A stretch of DNA of 64,000 bases, taken from CAVPDG01 sp963702535 (GTDB taxonomy: Bacteria; Chloroflexota; Anaerolineae; Anaerolineales; UBA4823). Every line of letters starts with the position of its first letter. Within the stretch, counting starts at the first letter, position 1. A program made the position numbers and the translations under genes. The stretch spans positions 62,001 to 126,000 of the forward strand of contig CAVPDG010000012.1 in NCBI GenBank assembly GCA_963702535.1, given 5' to 3'. The notes beneath the pieces were generated by a model. It was not told the origin of the DNA. It searched no databases and saw nothing but the letters and a program-made list of their open reading frames with translations. Of the stretch, positions 26,121 to 36,200 are shown piece by piece.

Positions 26121-27811
26121 TCAAGCTAATGCTACACTTTCCGGGATCGCCTCACGCCCGCGCCGGATTGCCATTGAAACTGCCGCTGCCAGGGCTGCAA
26201 CGGCTGCCAGGGCAATGCCAGCCACCGCCAGGAATGCAATCTGGAATAGAGAGATGAAGGCTACGTATGTGCTGCGCAATCCTGGCAGGGTCCAGGTCAC
26301 CAACGCGCCATTGACGGCGTAGCTGTAAAGCACCGGCAGCGCAAGAATATAAATGACCACCAGAGTCATCACCATAGACAGGCTGGCAGCCCGCCCGGCG
26401 CCTTGCCGGTAGAGGTGCATAACAAAGAAAAACACAAGCCAGCTAAGACCAGCAGCGATCAGCACTGTAGAGGACAGGTAGCTCAACATCTCCTGCGCCT
26501 CCCCCACCCAGCTCAACGAGTAAGGCAGCCCATCCAGCGCGACGTAGCGCAGGTTGAAAAGCAGGAGATATAGCAAAGCGCTGATGACCATCCACAAGGT
26601 GGTCTTCCCGCGCTTCCAGATCAAGACAGACAGCAGGGATAAGCGCCAGGATCGCTGCCAGCAGGAGGCGCGGCAAGCGCTCGCGGTTCAAGCGCCGCGA
26701 GCGTGCTTCATCCATCACGCGCTGGGCGGATGCTACGGAGCCATCTGCCGGCGCAGCGATCTGCTCGCCGATCGCCTGGGAATATGCCGCCAGCAAGCCC
26801 GCCTGTTGGGCTGTCGAGCGCGCCTGCAGATCGGCGACCTGCCCAGGCGTGAGAGCCAGCATCTCCACCAGGGGTCGTCCCTGCGTAGAAGCCGGCAGGT
26901 TTGCGCCCAGCAGCGCCGCCAGGGTCGGCGCCACATCCACCATCTGGATATCCGGGTAGCGTCCCGGCTTGACGCCGGCGCCTGCCAACACAAAAGGCTC
27001 GGTCAGCGTCACCGCCTCGTCACCGCCGTGACCACCGCGATCGATCTGCCCGTGGTCGCTGAGCACCACCAGCGTATCCTGACTCAGATCGAGGGTTGCG
27101 CCGATCTGGCGGATGAGGTCATCCGCCCGCCGGGCAGCTTCATCCCAGCGCGGATCCAGCGGACCGCCCTCGTGGTGACCGGCATAGTCCACCTGGTCCA
27201 GGTGGATCAGGATGAGCTGGTAAGAGTCCGTCTCCAGCCAGGGCATCGCCGCAGCCACCACCTGCTCGTCCGCAAGACGATCTTCTCCCGGGGTGTAGAA
27301 ACTGGCATCCACGGCGTCCTGCGGGACCAACTTCTCGAACCAGTAATAACCGGAAATAGCCGTCTTCAGCCCGCTGCGGTGGGCAGCGGAAAACAAGTTA
27401 TCCTGGGTAAAGGTGGGGATATCCGCATACTCCAGATTCGCAGCGGGACCATCGTGCAGGTCGGGCCAGGCGCCGACCAGGAGCGTGGCATAGCCGGGCT
27501 CGGAATAAGAGAGCGGGCGGCTGTGCATCGTCGCCCAGGCGCCTTGCTGGCGCAGCCCGTTCAGGTAGGGCATCACCTCCGGCTTGAGCGAGGTGTCCTC
27601 CCGCAGAGCATCGACCAGGACGAAAACCAGGCGCCGGGTGGATCCCACGCCGGATGCGCCTCCCGGCTGCGGGGGCGCGAAGCGCAATGGCGAGCGGTAG
27701 GCAAACAGCGAATCCATCAAGGAGCTTGCCCATAACAGCGCCCCGGCTGCCAGCGCGATAAGGGCAGCCAGATGGGACCAAGATCGAGAGGAGACGCATC
27801 CACCGGCTCAT
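26121..27811 (-). CDS. Membrane phosphodiesterase/nucleotide-pyrophosphatase-like protein (two frameshifts)
   Basis: The N-terminus (MSRWMRLLSILV from 27811) shifts frame near 27778 into a membrane helix (HLAALIALAAGALLWASSLMD). The catalytic domain is of the alkaline phosphatase superfamily: VFVLVDALREDTS (metal Asp), SYSEPGYATLLVG (candidate nucleophile), HLDQVDYAGHHEGG and LSDHGQIDRGGHGG. Near 26620 a second frame change leads into a C-terminal membrane domain with four to five helices (MVISALLYLLLFNLRYV to IALAAVAALAAAVSMA). Intact length would be about 563 residues. The active site faces outside if the first helix is a signal anchor. Substrates of such proteins include phosphodiesters and lipid-linked phosphoethanolamine; the actual one is unknown. 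Confidence 0.85.
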
Positions 27812-27823
27812 GAGTATTTTGTT

Positions 27824-27870
27824 CTATCCGAAAATGGATGGGAGAACCCTCGAATTTTCGGTCAGGTTCT
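27824..27870. repeat. Dispersed palindromic repeat, copy A (short form)
   Basis: CTATCCGAAAAT (27824-27835) and ATTTTCGGTCAGGTTCT (27854-27870) are arms of an imperfect inverted repeat around a short GC-richer centre. The same arms, AGAACCTATCCGAAAAT and ATTTTCGGACAGGTTCT, flank a longer palindrome at 57422-57525. It lies in the intergenic space between divergent genes. Confidence 0.75.
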
Positions 27871-27963
27871 TACTATATCATACGCGCCTGGGAACGGCGA
27901 GTGACGGTTGTCCGCTCTCACAGGTGAAGGTTGGCAGCATTAATTGCCCATGGATGCAATATA

Positions 27964-28833
27964 ATGGCGGCTATGACAGCCTCATTCTCATCCACTTACC
28001 TGCGCCGGCACATCGCCCTGCCCAGCGACCACGGCTCCTGGGTCTTCCTGCTCAGCCCGCTGCTGATCGGCTTGTTTGCCGGCGGCAGCTTCAGCATCGC
28101 CTCGGTGTACCTGATCATCGCAGCCATGGCGGCTTTCCTCATCCGCCAGCCGGTGACGATCGCCATCAAAGCCTATAGCGGGCGGCGCTCGCGCCGCGAC
28201 CTGCCTGCCGCCCGCTTGTGGATGCTGGTGTATGGCGCCATCGCCTTGCTGGGCGTCGCCGGGCTGGTGAGCGAGGGATATGCCGCGCTGCTGATCCTGG
28301 CGCTGCCGGGCATCCCTGTCTTCGCCTGGCACCTGTACCTGGTGAGCCGCCGCCAGGAGCGCCGCCAGGTGGGTATCGAGGTGGTGGGCAGCGGCGTGCT
28401 GGCTCTGGCTGCACCGGCGGCTTACTGGGTCGGACAGGGACCCCCGCCGGCGCTCAACGCGCTGGACCCGCTGGGCTGGTGGCTGTTCGCCCTCACCTGG
28501 CTGCAATCGGCAGCTTCTATCGTGTATGCCTACCTGCGCCTGGAGCAGCGCGATCTGGCAGCCGTCCCCGCCGTGCCCGAGCGCCTGCGCATGGCGCGCC
28601 GCGCCCTGGTGTACACCAGCTTCAACCTCATCGCAGTAGGCATCTGCAGCCTGGCGGGTTACCTGCCGCCGCTGCTCTTCCTGCCCTACGCCTTGCAGTG
28701 GGGCGAAACCCTGTACGGCAGCCTGAAGCCAGCCGTTGGCTACAAGCCCACGCGCATCGGCATCCGCCAGCTCATCGTCAGCACGCTGTTCACCATCCTC
28801 TTCATCGTAACCTGGCTTCTCTGGCTGCCCTGA
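27964..28833 (+). CDS. YwiC-like integral membrane protein
   Basis: The start is the ATG at 27964 or, equally likely, 27973; both lack a clear ribosome site. The protein has a short cytoplasmic head with RRHIALPSDHGSWVFLLSP, the PxxHGxW-type signature at the start of YwiC-like proteins, then about eight to nine hydrophobic segments. The function of the family is not established. It is GC-rich like its neighbours and diverges from the phosphodiesterase gene. The next gene is in the same direction 145 bp downstream. Confidence 0.78.
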   Translation: MAAMTASFSSTYLRRHIALPSDHGSWVFLLSPLLIGLFAGGSFSIASVYLIIAAMAAFLIRQPVTIAIKAYSGRRSRRDLPAARLWMLVYGAIALLGVAGLVSEGYAALLILALPGIPVFAWHLYLVSRRQERRQVGIEVVGSGVLALAAPAAYWVGQGPPPALNALDPLGWWLFALTWLQSAASIVYAYLRLEQRDLAAVPAVPERLRMARRALVYTSFNLIAVGICSLAGYLPPLLFLPYALQWGETLYGSLKPAVGYKPTRIGIRQLIVSTLFTILFIVTWLLWLP

Positions 28834-28978
28834 GCTAACAATCCTGCAAATTGCCGGCTTATTTCCAAAATCCGCGTAACCTCTGCCGAATTATGGGGTT
28901 ATCAACTCTTGGAGGAGTATCTATCCGTCTTGCGGATTTATCGCCTCATCCCAAATCCATTTATGGAGGAGTATAAAA

Positions 28979-29308
28979 ATGGCTGAACAGGTTCCCTCTA
29001 CCGATATTACCAGCGATGATAAGCTTTGGGCAGCTCTCGGCTATCCCATCGGCCTCATCGCCATCATCGTCTTGCTGATGGAGTCAAAGCGCGCTCGACC
29101 CTTCATCAAGTTCCACGCGGTGCAGTCGATCGCCCTGAACATCATCCTGTGGGTGATCATGATCATCCTCAGCATCACCGTCGTCGGCGCGATTTGCGCT
29201 CCGCTGGTGTGGCTCGTCACCCTGTGGCCCGCAATCAACTCGTACCGCGGCAATCACACCGAGATCCCGGTCATCAGCAATTTCATCAAGAAACAGGGCT
29301 GGGTCTAA
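28979..29308 (+). CDS. Small DUF4870/Tic20-like membrane protein
   Basis: This 109-residue protein starts MAEQVPSTDITSDDKLWA after an excellent GGAGGAG site. It has the DUF4870 pattern: SDDKLWAALGYPIGLIAIIV, then SKRARPFIKFHAVQSIALNI, two more hydrophobic segments and a C-terminal GNHTEIPVISNFIKKQGWV. The function is unknown. The leader repeats the motif GGAGGAGTAT about 55 bp earlier (28911-28920 and 28966-28975), perhaps a small duplication. A strong terminator follows. Confidence 0.88.
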   Translation: MAEQVPSTDITSDDKLWAALGYPIGLIAIIVLLMESKRARPFIKFHAVQSIALNIILWVIMIILSITVVGAICAPLVWLVTLWPAINSYRGNHTEIPVISNFIKKQGWV

Positions 29309-29322
29309 TCCGGCAGATTTAA

Positions 29323-29351
29323 CCCCCGCTGCAATCTGAGCGGGGGTCTTA
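29323..29351 (+). terminator. Rho-independent terminator
   Basis: CCCCCGCT (29323-29330) and AGCGGGGG (29339-29346) form an 8-bp GC stem with an 8-nt loop, followed by TCTTATTTT. It ends the DUF4870 gene and isolates the next promoter. Confidence 0.9.
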
Positions 29352-29389
29352 TTTTCAGGGTAAGGCGGTAGCAGGTTTTCCGATTTTCC

Positions 29390-29418
29390 TTGACTTTTGC
29401 ACCACTCCCACTTAGAAT
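29390..29418 (+). promoter_or_regulatory. Sigma-70-type promoter of the glycine riboswitch-gcv operon
   Basis: TTGACT (29390-29395) and TAGAAT (29413-29418) are 17 bp apart, placing the start near 29425, about 85 nt before the first riboswitch aptamer. Confidence 0.75.
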
Positions 29419-29508
29419 GGGCAGGATGTGATCCCGAGTTTACGGGTTGCTGGCGGCGTTCTCAGCCACGACCGGGAAGCTTGTGAGGCATCAAGAGAAT
29501 ACAAACGA

Positions 29509-29729
29509 GCACAGGGGAGAGTCCCGGAGTTTTTGCGTCATCCACGCCGATCCGGGCACCGAAGGTGCAAAGCCAGCTTAGGATAGGCTGGCTGAAACTC
29601 TCAGGTAAAAGGACCCTGCGCTCGAAATCCTCTGGAAAGCTGGCGTTGCAGGACTCTTGCGCAGCGGCGGCACCGATGGGGCAAGCGCGGATCTAATCCG
29701 GGCGAATCTCTCAGGTCCAAGACAGGGGC
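29509..29729 (+). promoter_or_regulatory. Tandem glycine riboswitch (two aptamers)
   Basis: Aptamer 1 (about 29509-29616) has the conserved GGGGAGAGTCCCGG start, GCACCGAAGGTGCAAAGCC core and AAACTCTCAGGTAAAAGGAC end. Aptamer 2 (about 29628-29729) has CCTCTGGAAAGC, GGCACCGATGGGGCAA and AATCTCTCAGGTCCAAGACA with GGGG closing P1. The linker is short, as in gcvT-type riboswitches. The P1 3' strand of aptamer 2 (ACAGGGG) overlaps the 5' arm of the terminator that follows, so glycine binding should prevent termination and switch on gcvH-gcvPA-gcvPB. The family assignment comes from well-known consensus motifs; the ON mechanism is inferred from the overlap. Confidence 0.95.
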
Positions 29730-29757
29730 GCACACTTCCTCAGTGTGCGCCCTTTTA
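29726..29757 (+). terminator. Riboswitch-controlled terminator
   Basis: GGGCGCACACT (29726-29736) and AGTGTGCGCCC (29742-29752) form a perfect 11-bp stem with loop TCCTC, followed by TTTTAATTT. Its first bases are shared with P1 of the second glycine aptamer. Confidence 0.9.
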
Positions 29758-29787
29758 ATTTCCTAATCCTTTCATTGGAGGCACGAA

Positions 29788-30177
29788 ATGAACTTCCCAA
29801 CCGATCTGAAGTACACCAAAAACGACGAGTGGGTGCGCGTTGATGGTAAGACCGGAACCGTGGGCATCACCGATTATGCCCAGAACCAGCTCTCCGACAT
29901 CGTGTTTGTCGAAGTGGTGGTGGCAGTTGGCGACAAGGTCAAAGCTGGCGATTCTTGCGCCACGGTCGAATCCGTAAAAGCCGCAGCCGACGTCTACATG
30001 CCCGTCAGCGGGACGATCGTCGCGATCAACGAAGCGCTCCCCGACGCCCCCGAAACCGTCAACAGCGATCCCTACGGCGCTGCCTGGATGGTGAAGGTGG
30101 AGCTCAGCGCACCGGCAGAGCTGGATGGCTTGCTGGATGCGTCCGCTTACCAGGCTTTCGTAGAAAGCAAAGAATAG
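29788..30177 (+). CDS. gcvH: Glycine cleavage system H protein
   Basis: This 129-residue lipoyl carrier shuttles the aminomethyl group between P, T and L proteins. It has the full family pattern: KYTKNDEWVRVDG, VGITDYAQNQLSDIVFVEV, then the lipoylation site ESVKAAADVYMP with Lys64, and SDPYGAAWMVKVEL near the end. A TTGGAGG ribosome site precedes the ATG. It is the first gene after the glycine riboswitch and lies 16 bp upstream of gcvPA. No T-protein gene is in this operon; T is fused to SHMT at 48-51 kb. Confidence 0.97.
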   Translation: MNFPTDLKYTKNDEWVRVDGKTGTVGITDYAQNQLSDIVFVEVVVAVGDKVKAGDSCATVESVKAAADVYMPVSGTIVAINEALPDAPETVNSDPYGAAWMVKVELSAPAELDGLLDASAYQAFVESKE

Positions 30178-30193
30178 GCTTTCAGGAGAACCC

Positions 30194-31532
30194 ATGTATA
30201 TCCCACATACCCCGGCTGAGCGCGAGGAGATGCTGGAGGCGATCGGTGTGAGCCGCCTGGAGGATCTGTTCCAGGCTGTGCCCGCCGCCCACCGCTACCC
30301 CAGCCTGGATTTGCCGCCAGGCCTGACCGAGATGGAAGCCCTGGCAGAGATGCAGGAGCTGGCTTACGCCAACAGTACCACGCGCGAGCTGGTCTCCTTC
30401 CTGGGCGCCGGCGCCTACAACCACTACATCCCCGCAGCGGTCGACTCGATCCTGCGCCGCGGCGAGTTCTACACCGCCTATACCCCTTACCAGCCGGAGA
30501 TATCCCAGGGCACCCTGCAGGCGATCTTCGACTACCAGAGCCTGATCGCCGCCCTGACCGGCATGGATGTCAGCAACGCCTCGCACTACGATGGCGCTAC
30601 CGCCGTGGCTGAAGCGGTGAGCATGGCTTACGCCAACTTCCGCGGCAAGCGCAGCGGCGTGGTGCTCTCCCCCAGCCTGCACCCGCACTACCGCCAGACC
30701 GTGCGCACCTACAACCCGGGCTCGAACCTGGTCATCACCGGCGAGGACACCGCCCTGGACGGCGGACCGCAGGCGCTCATCCCGCTGATCGACAACAACA
30801 CCGCCCTGGTGGTGGTGCAGTACCCGGATTTCTTCGGGCGCATCTACGATTACAGCGCCCTGGCTGAGGCGGCGCACCAGGCTGGCGCCTTGCTCGCCGT
30901 CAGCGTCAACCCGCTCGCCCTGGGCTTGCTGAAACCGCCGGGCGACTTCGGCGCCGATATCGTCACCGGCGAAGGGCAGCCGCTGGGCATCCCGCTCTCC
31001 TTCGGGGGGCCGTACCTGGGGCTGTTCGCCACGCGCAAGGAGTTCGTGCGCAAGATGGCGGGGCGCCTGGTCGGCGAGACCGTGGACACACGCGGCCAGC
31101 GCGCCTATGTGCTGACCCTCACCGCCCGCGAGCAGCACATCCGCCGCGAGAAAGCCACCTCCAATATCTGCACCAACCAGGGCCTGATCGCCCTGGCTTC
31201 GGCGGTGTACATGAGCCTGCTGGGCAAGCAGGGCTTGCGCCAGGTGGCGGAGCTGTGCTACCACAAAGCCCACTATGCGGCGCAGCAGATCGACAAGGTG
31301 CCGCGGCTACAAGCTCTGGGCGAAGACGCCCTTCTTCCACGAGTTTGTGGTGCGCTGCCCCATGCCGGCGGCCGAGATCAACGAGCACCTGCTGGAGCAC
31401 GGCATCCTGGGCGGCTACGACCTGAGCCAGGATTACCCCGCCCTGGAGAACCACATGCTGCTTCGCAGTCACCGAGATGAACTCCAAAGCCGAGATCGAC
31501 ATGCTGGTCGATGTACTTGAAGGAGGTGCGCC

Positions 31533-31536
<4 letters not shown>
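30194..31536 (+). CDS. gcvPA: Glycine dehydrogenase (decarboxylating) subunit 1 (two frameshifts)
   Basis: This is the N-terminal half-protein of the two-subunit P protein, which decarboxylates glycine with PLP. It opens MYIPHTPAEREEMLEAIG and contains FLGAGAYNHYIPA, FYTAYTPYQPEISQGTLQ, NASHYDGATAVAEA, GEGQPLGIPLSFGGPYLG and EKATSNICTNQGL. Frame changes near 31305 (KVPRL to YKLWAKTPFFHEFVV) and 31460 (NHMLL to FAVTEMNSKAEIDMLVDVL) are needed to reach the TGA at 31534-31536. That TGA overlaps the ATG of gcvPB (ATGA), typical translational coupling. Intact length would be about 447 residues, as expected. The breaks look like sequence errors. Confidence 0.93.
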
Positions 31537-33003
<1,467 letters not shown>

Positions 33004-33079
33004 GAGAGTGCCGCCGTGCCAGGGAAGTTGAGGGGGGCGCGGGGCAGGTAGAGCGGTAAAAGATAAGCCAATGCAGATT

Positions 33080-33105
33080 GTAGGGGCGAAGTGATTCGCC
33101 CCTAC
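33080..33105. repeat. Perfect 11-bp inverted repeat after gcvPB
   Basis: GTAGGGGCGAA (33080-33090) and TTCGCCCCTAC (33095-33105) enclose GTGA and are followed by TTTG. It could act as a weak terminator for the gcv operon, and it has the look of a dispersed palindromic repeat. Confidence 0.7.
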
Positions 33106-33265
33106 TTTGCGTTAATAAGGGGAGCCGTTTTTTCGCCAGGGAATGATTGAACCGCGAGGCACAAGGGAAGTCAGGCACGAGAAGGCGGACACGCAGGTGC
33201 GCCCCTCCGGGAAGGGCGAATGGTAAGGGCTGACTGAGAGGGAGGGCGGGATATTGCGCATGCTG

Positions 33266-33293
33266 GTAGAGACGAAAAATTTTGCGTCTCCAC
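33266..33293. repeat. REP-like palindrome GTAGAGACG, copy 1
   Basis: GTAGAGACGAAAAATTTTGC followed by GTCTCCAC is an imperfect palindrome nearly identical to 39943-39971. It lies 5 bp beyond the stop codon of the large STAND gene. The rest of 33004-33298 holds the 33080 palindrome and no gene. Confidence 0.75.
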
Positions 33294-33298
33294 GGGGG

Positions 33299-36200
33299 TT
33301 ATGGGCTGGTTTTAATCTCCCCGGAGAGGATACCGGCGGTGATTTGGGCGAGATCGGATTTGACGGCGGGGGAGACGAGATCATCCAGGTTGTAAAAGGG
33401 CGAGATTCCCACTTCGCCGGTGCCCAGCGTGCCGGTGTGGACGCCGCCGGTGAATTCACCATCCACGAGGGACTGCGCTGCCAGCACCACACTGAGGTCA
33501 TAACGCTTTTCGATGCTGGTGAGGAGGATATTCGCAAACTCGGGGGCGGTGAGGTCCAATCAGTGTCGACGCCGATGAGGTAGAGCGCCGCCATGCTCCT
33601 GGACTGCGGCGCCGGCGCCCCAACCGACGGATTTGCCAGCGACGGGCAGGATGATATCGGCGCCGGCGTCCAGCAGGCGCTGCGCCATCTGGCGACCTTC
33701 GGTCGTGCAGCAAAAGCCGCCGGTAAATAAGCCGACGTGCTTGTCGGGGTCCCATCCAATCACTTCAACATTTGCGCCATTTTTCTGGTTATAGTAGGCT
33801 ACTCCCAAAGCGAATCCATCCATAAAACCGGTGACCTGGGGAATATCGATACCGCCGAACACGCCGACTTTGCCGGTGTTCGTGAGCGAGGCAGCGACAT
33901 AACCGGCGAGGAAGGCTGCCTGGTCGGTGGCGTAGACCTGAGTCCAGACATTCTCGAGGGCGGGTCAAAGGGGAAATCGAGCATCAGGAATCTCTGGGCG
34001 GGATTTGCCTGGGCGGCGAACTGGACCTCTTCGACCAGGGTGCCCGGCGAGACGATCAGTTTACAATCCGCGCCGACAAAGGCTTCAATGTTTTTCAAAA
34101 AGTCGGAGCGAGAGGCAGATTGGAGGGCGCTGGCTTGCCAGCCATGACGGCTGGCGGAGGCTTGAACGCCTGTGTAGATGAGCTCGTTGAAGTAGTTATC
34201 CAGCAAGCCACCCAGGTTGGTCACCTGGCAAATACGACCGTTCTGAGCGCGGGGAAAGGGTGTGGGAGTGGGTAGCGCGATGCGAGGCTGCGCAGGCGCC
34301 GGTGATGCGGTGGAGATATTTCTGGCACTCGTCGGTGGTGAGCTGGCGGGTGACCCGGGCGCGAGCCAGGCTGATCAAGTCAGCGGTCTGCATGAGATAG
34401 GTGCGCAAACCGGAATCGCCGCTCACTGCCAGGCGCCTCCCATCGGGGCTGAAGGCGAGGCTGTTCAGCCCGGCGCCATCGCCGGAGAAAGCGAGCAATT
34501 CCTGCCCGGAAGCCGCATCCCAAAGACGGGCTGTGCCATCGCGGCTGGCTGTGGCAATGCGCTCCCCATCCGGGCTGAAGGCGACCGACATCACAGCCGC
34601 GGTGTGCGCATCCAGGGTGGAGAGCAGCTCCCCAGCGCTTGCGCTCCACAGCCGGGCGATGCCATCCAGCCCGGCTGAGGCAAGGCGCCTGCCATCCGGG
34701 CTGAAGGCGAGGAGACGACCGCATCGCTGTGACCGCGGAAGGTAACAGGCGCACCTTGCGACTCCAGATCCCAGATGACGAGTGTGCCATTGTTGACGCC
34801 AGCGACAAGCTTTGCGCCATCCGGACTGAAAGCCAGAGCCCGGACGGAATCTGGAAGGTCGAGAGTGGACAGGGGCTGCCCGCCCAGCGCTGCGGCGGAG
34901 GCATCCCAGAGCTTGACCTTGAAATCATCGCTGGCGGTGGCGAGGCGGTCGCCGGCGGGGCTGAAGGCGAGGGCGTTGATGCGACCGGTGTGGGCAGACC
35001 AGTCTGCCTGCTCGACGGCGGATGCGGCAGCAAGGAGCTTCACATGCGTGCCGGCGCTGACCAGAGCGATGCGCGTGCCGTCCGGGCTGACCGCAAGGGA
35101 GGAGTACAATGCTCCCGGGGCGGCGTAAAGCTCCTGACCCGAAATTGAATCCCAGACTTTCAAGACGCCTTCACCGACCCCGACGAGGCGCAAGCCATCC
35201 GGGGTGAAGGCGACCTGGTCGCCAGCGCCGGAAGCGCCGGTGAGGGTGAGCGCTTCCTGGGCAGGGGTGATATCCCAGATGCGAGCAGAGCCGTCGTCGC
35301 TGCTGCTCACCAGGGACGAGCCATCCGGGCTAAAAGCTAGGCCGGTGACAGCCCCGCTATGACCGGCAAGGTCGCAGGATCTCATTGCCGGTGAGGCTAT
35401 CCCAAACCTTCACCTTGCGGTCGCCGCTGCCGGCGGCAAGCTGCTTGCCATCCGGGCTGAAGGCGAGGGAGTAGATGGTATTGACGTGCCCGGCGAAGGC
35501 GTTGAGCTTTTCCCCGGTAGCTGCATCCCAGAGGAAGGCTTCATTTTCGCTGGCGGTGGCGATGCGGCTGCCATCCGGAGTGTAAGCCACAGCCCAGACC
35601 CAGCCTGGATGACCGGAGAGGCTTCGAAGCTGCGCGCCCGTGGCGGCATCCCAGAAGCGCGGCTGTGCCATCATCGCTGGCGGTGAGCAGGCGGCTGCCA
35701 TCCGGGCTAAAGATGGCGGCGGAGACAAAATCCGTGTGCCCGGGAAAGCTGAGCAGCTCTTCGCCGGTTTCGACATCCCAGATCCTGGGCATGTTGATGG
35801 AGGGGATGGTCACGAGGCGCGTGCCATCCGGGCTGAATTCAACCCCCATATCGGCGTTGATATGCCCCGCCAGCGGGATCTCCGCCCCGGTAGCAACATC
35901 CCACATTTTGACTGCGCCGCCCGATAGGACGGTAGCCAGGCGCCCGCCATCCGGGCTAAAGCGGGCTGCGTGACCGGGCAGGCTAAAAAGGAATTCCCCG
36001 GTGGACGAGTCCCAGACCTTGACGATCTCGGCAGCGCTGGCAGTGGCAATGCGCAAGCCATCCGGGCTGACAGCCACGCTCAGGGCTGCGCCGGGGTTGC
36101 CTACGGGCAGGGTGCGGCGCAGATGCGAAGCCAGGATAGACTGGTGAAGAGCGTCTTCGGCTTCGAGGGTATAGGTGGTGGAAATGGCTTGCATCGCGAG

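Noticed and set aside
26554..27735. Long plus-strand frame opposite the phosphodiesterase gene
   Set aside because: Arg/Gln/His-rich shadow; the minus strand carries the alkaline-phosphatase-superfamily motifs.
30182..31273. Long minus-strand frame opposite gcvPA
   Set aside because: It is a shadow of a GC-rich gene with third-position bias; the plus strand encodes a conserved enzyme subunit.
33299..34224. A separate BMP-family ABC-transporter binding protein gene
   Set aside because: There is no signal peptide, ribosome site or start before it, and the preceding WD40 frame runs into it through a Pro-rich linker; no transporter genes are nearby.
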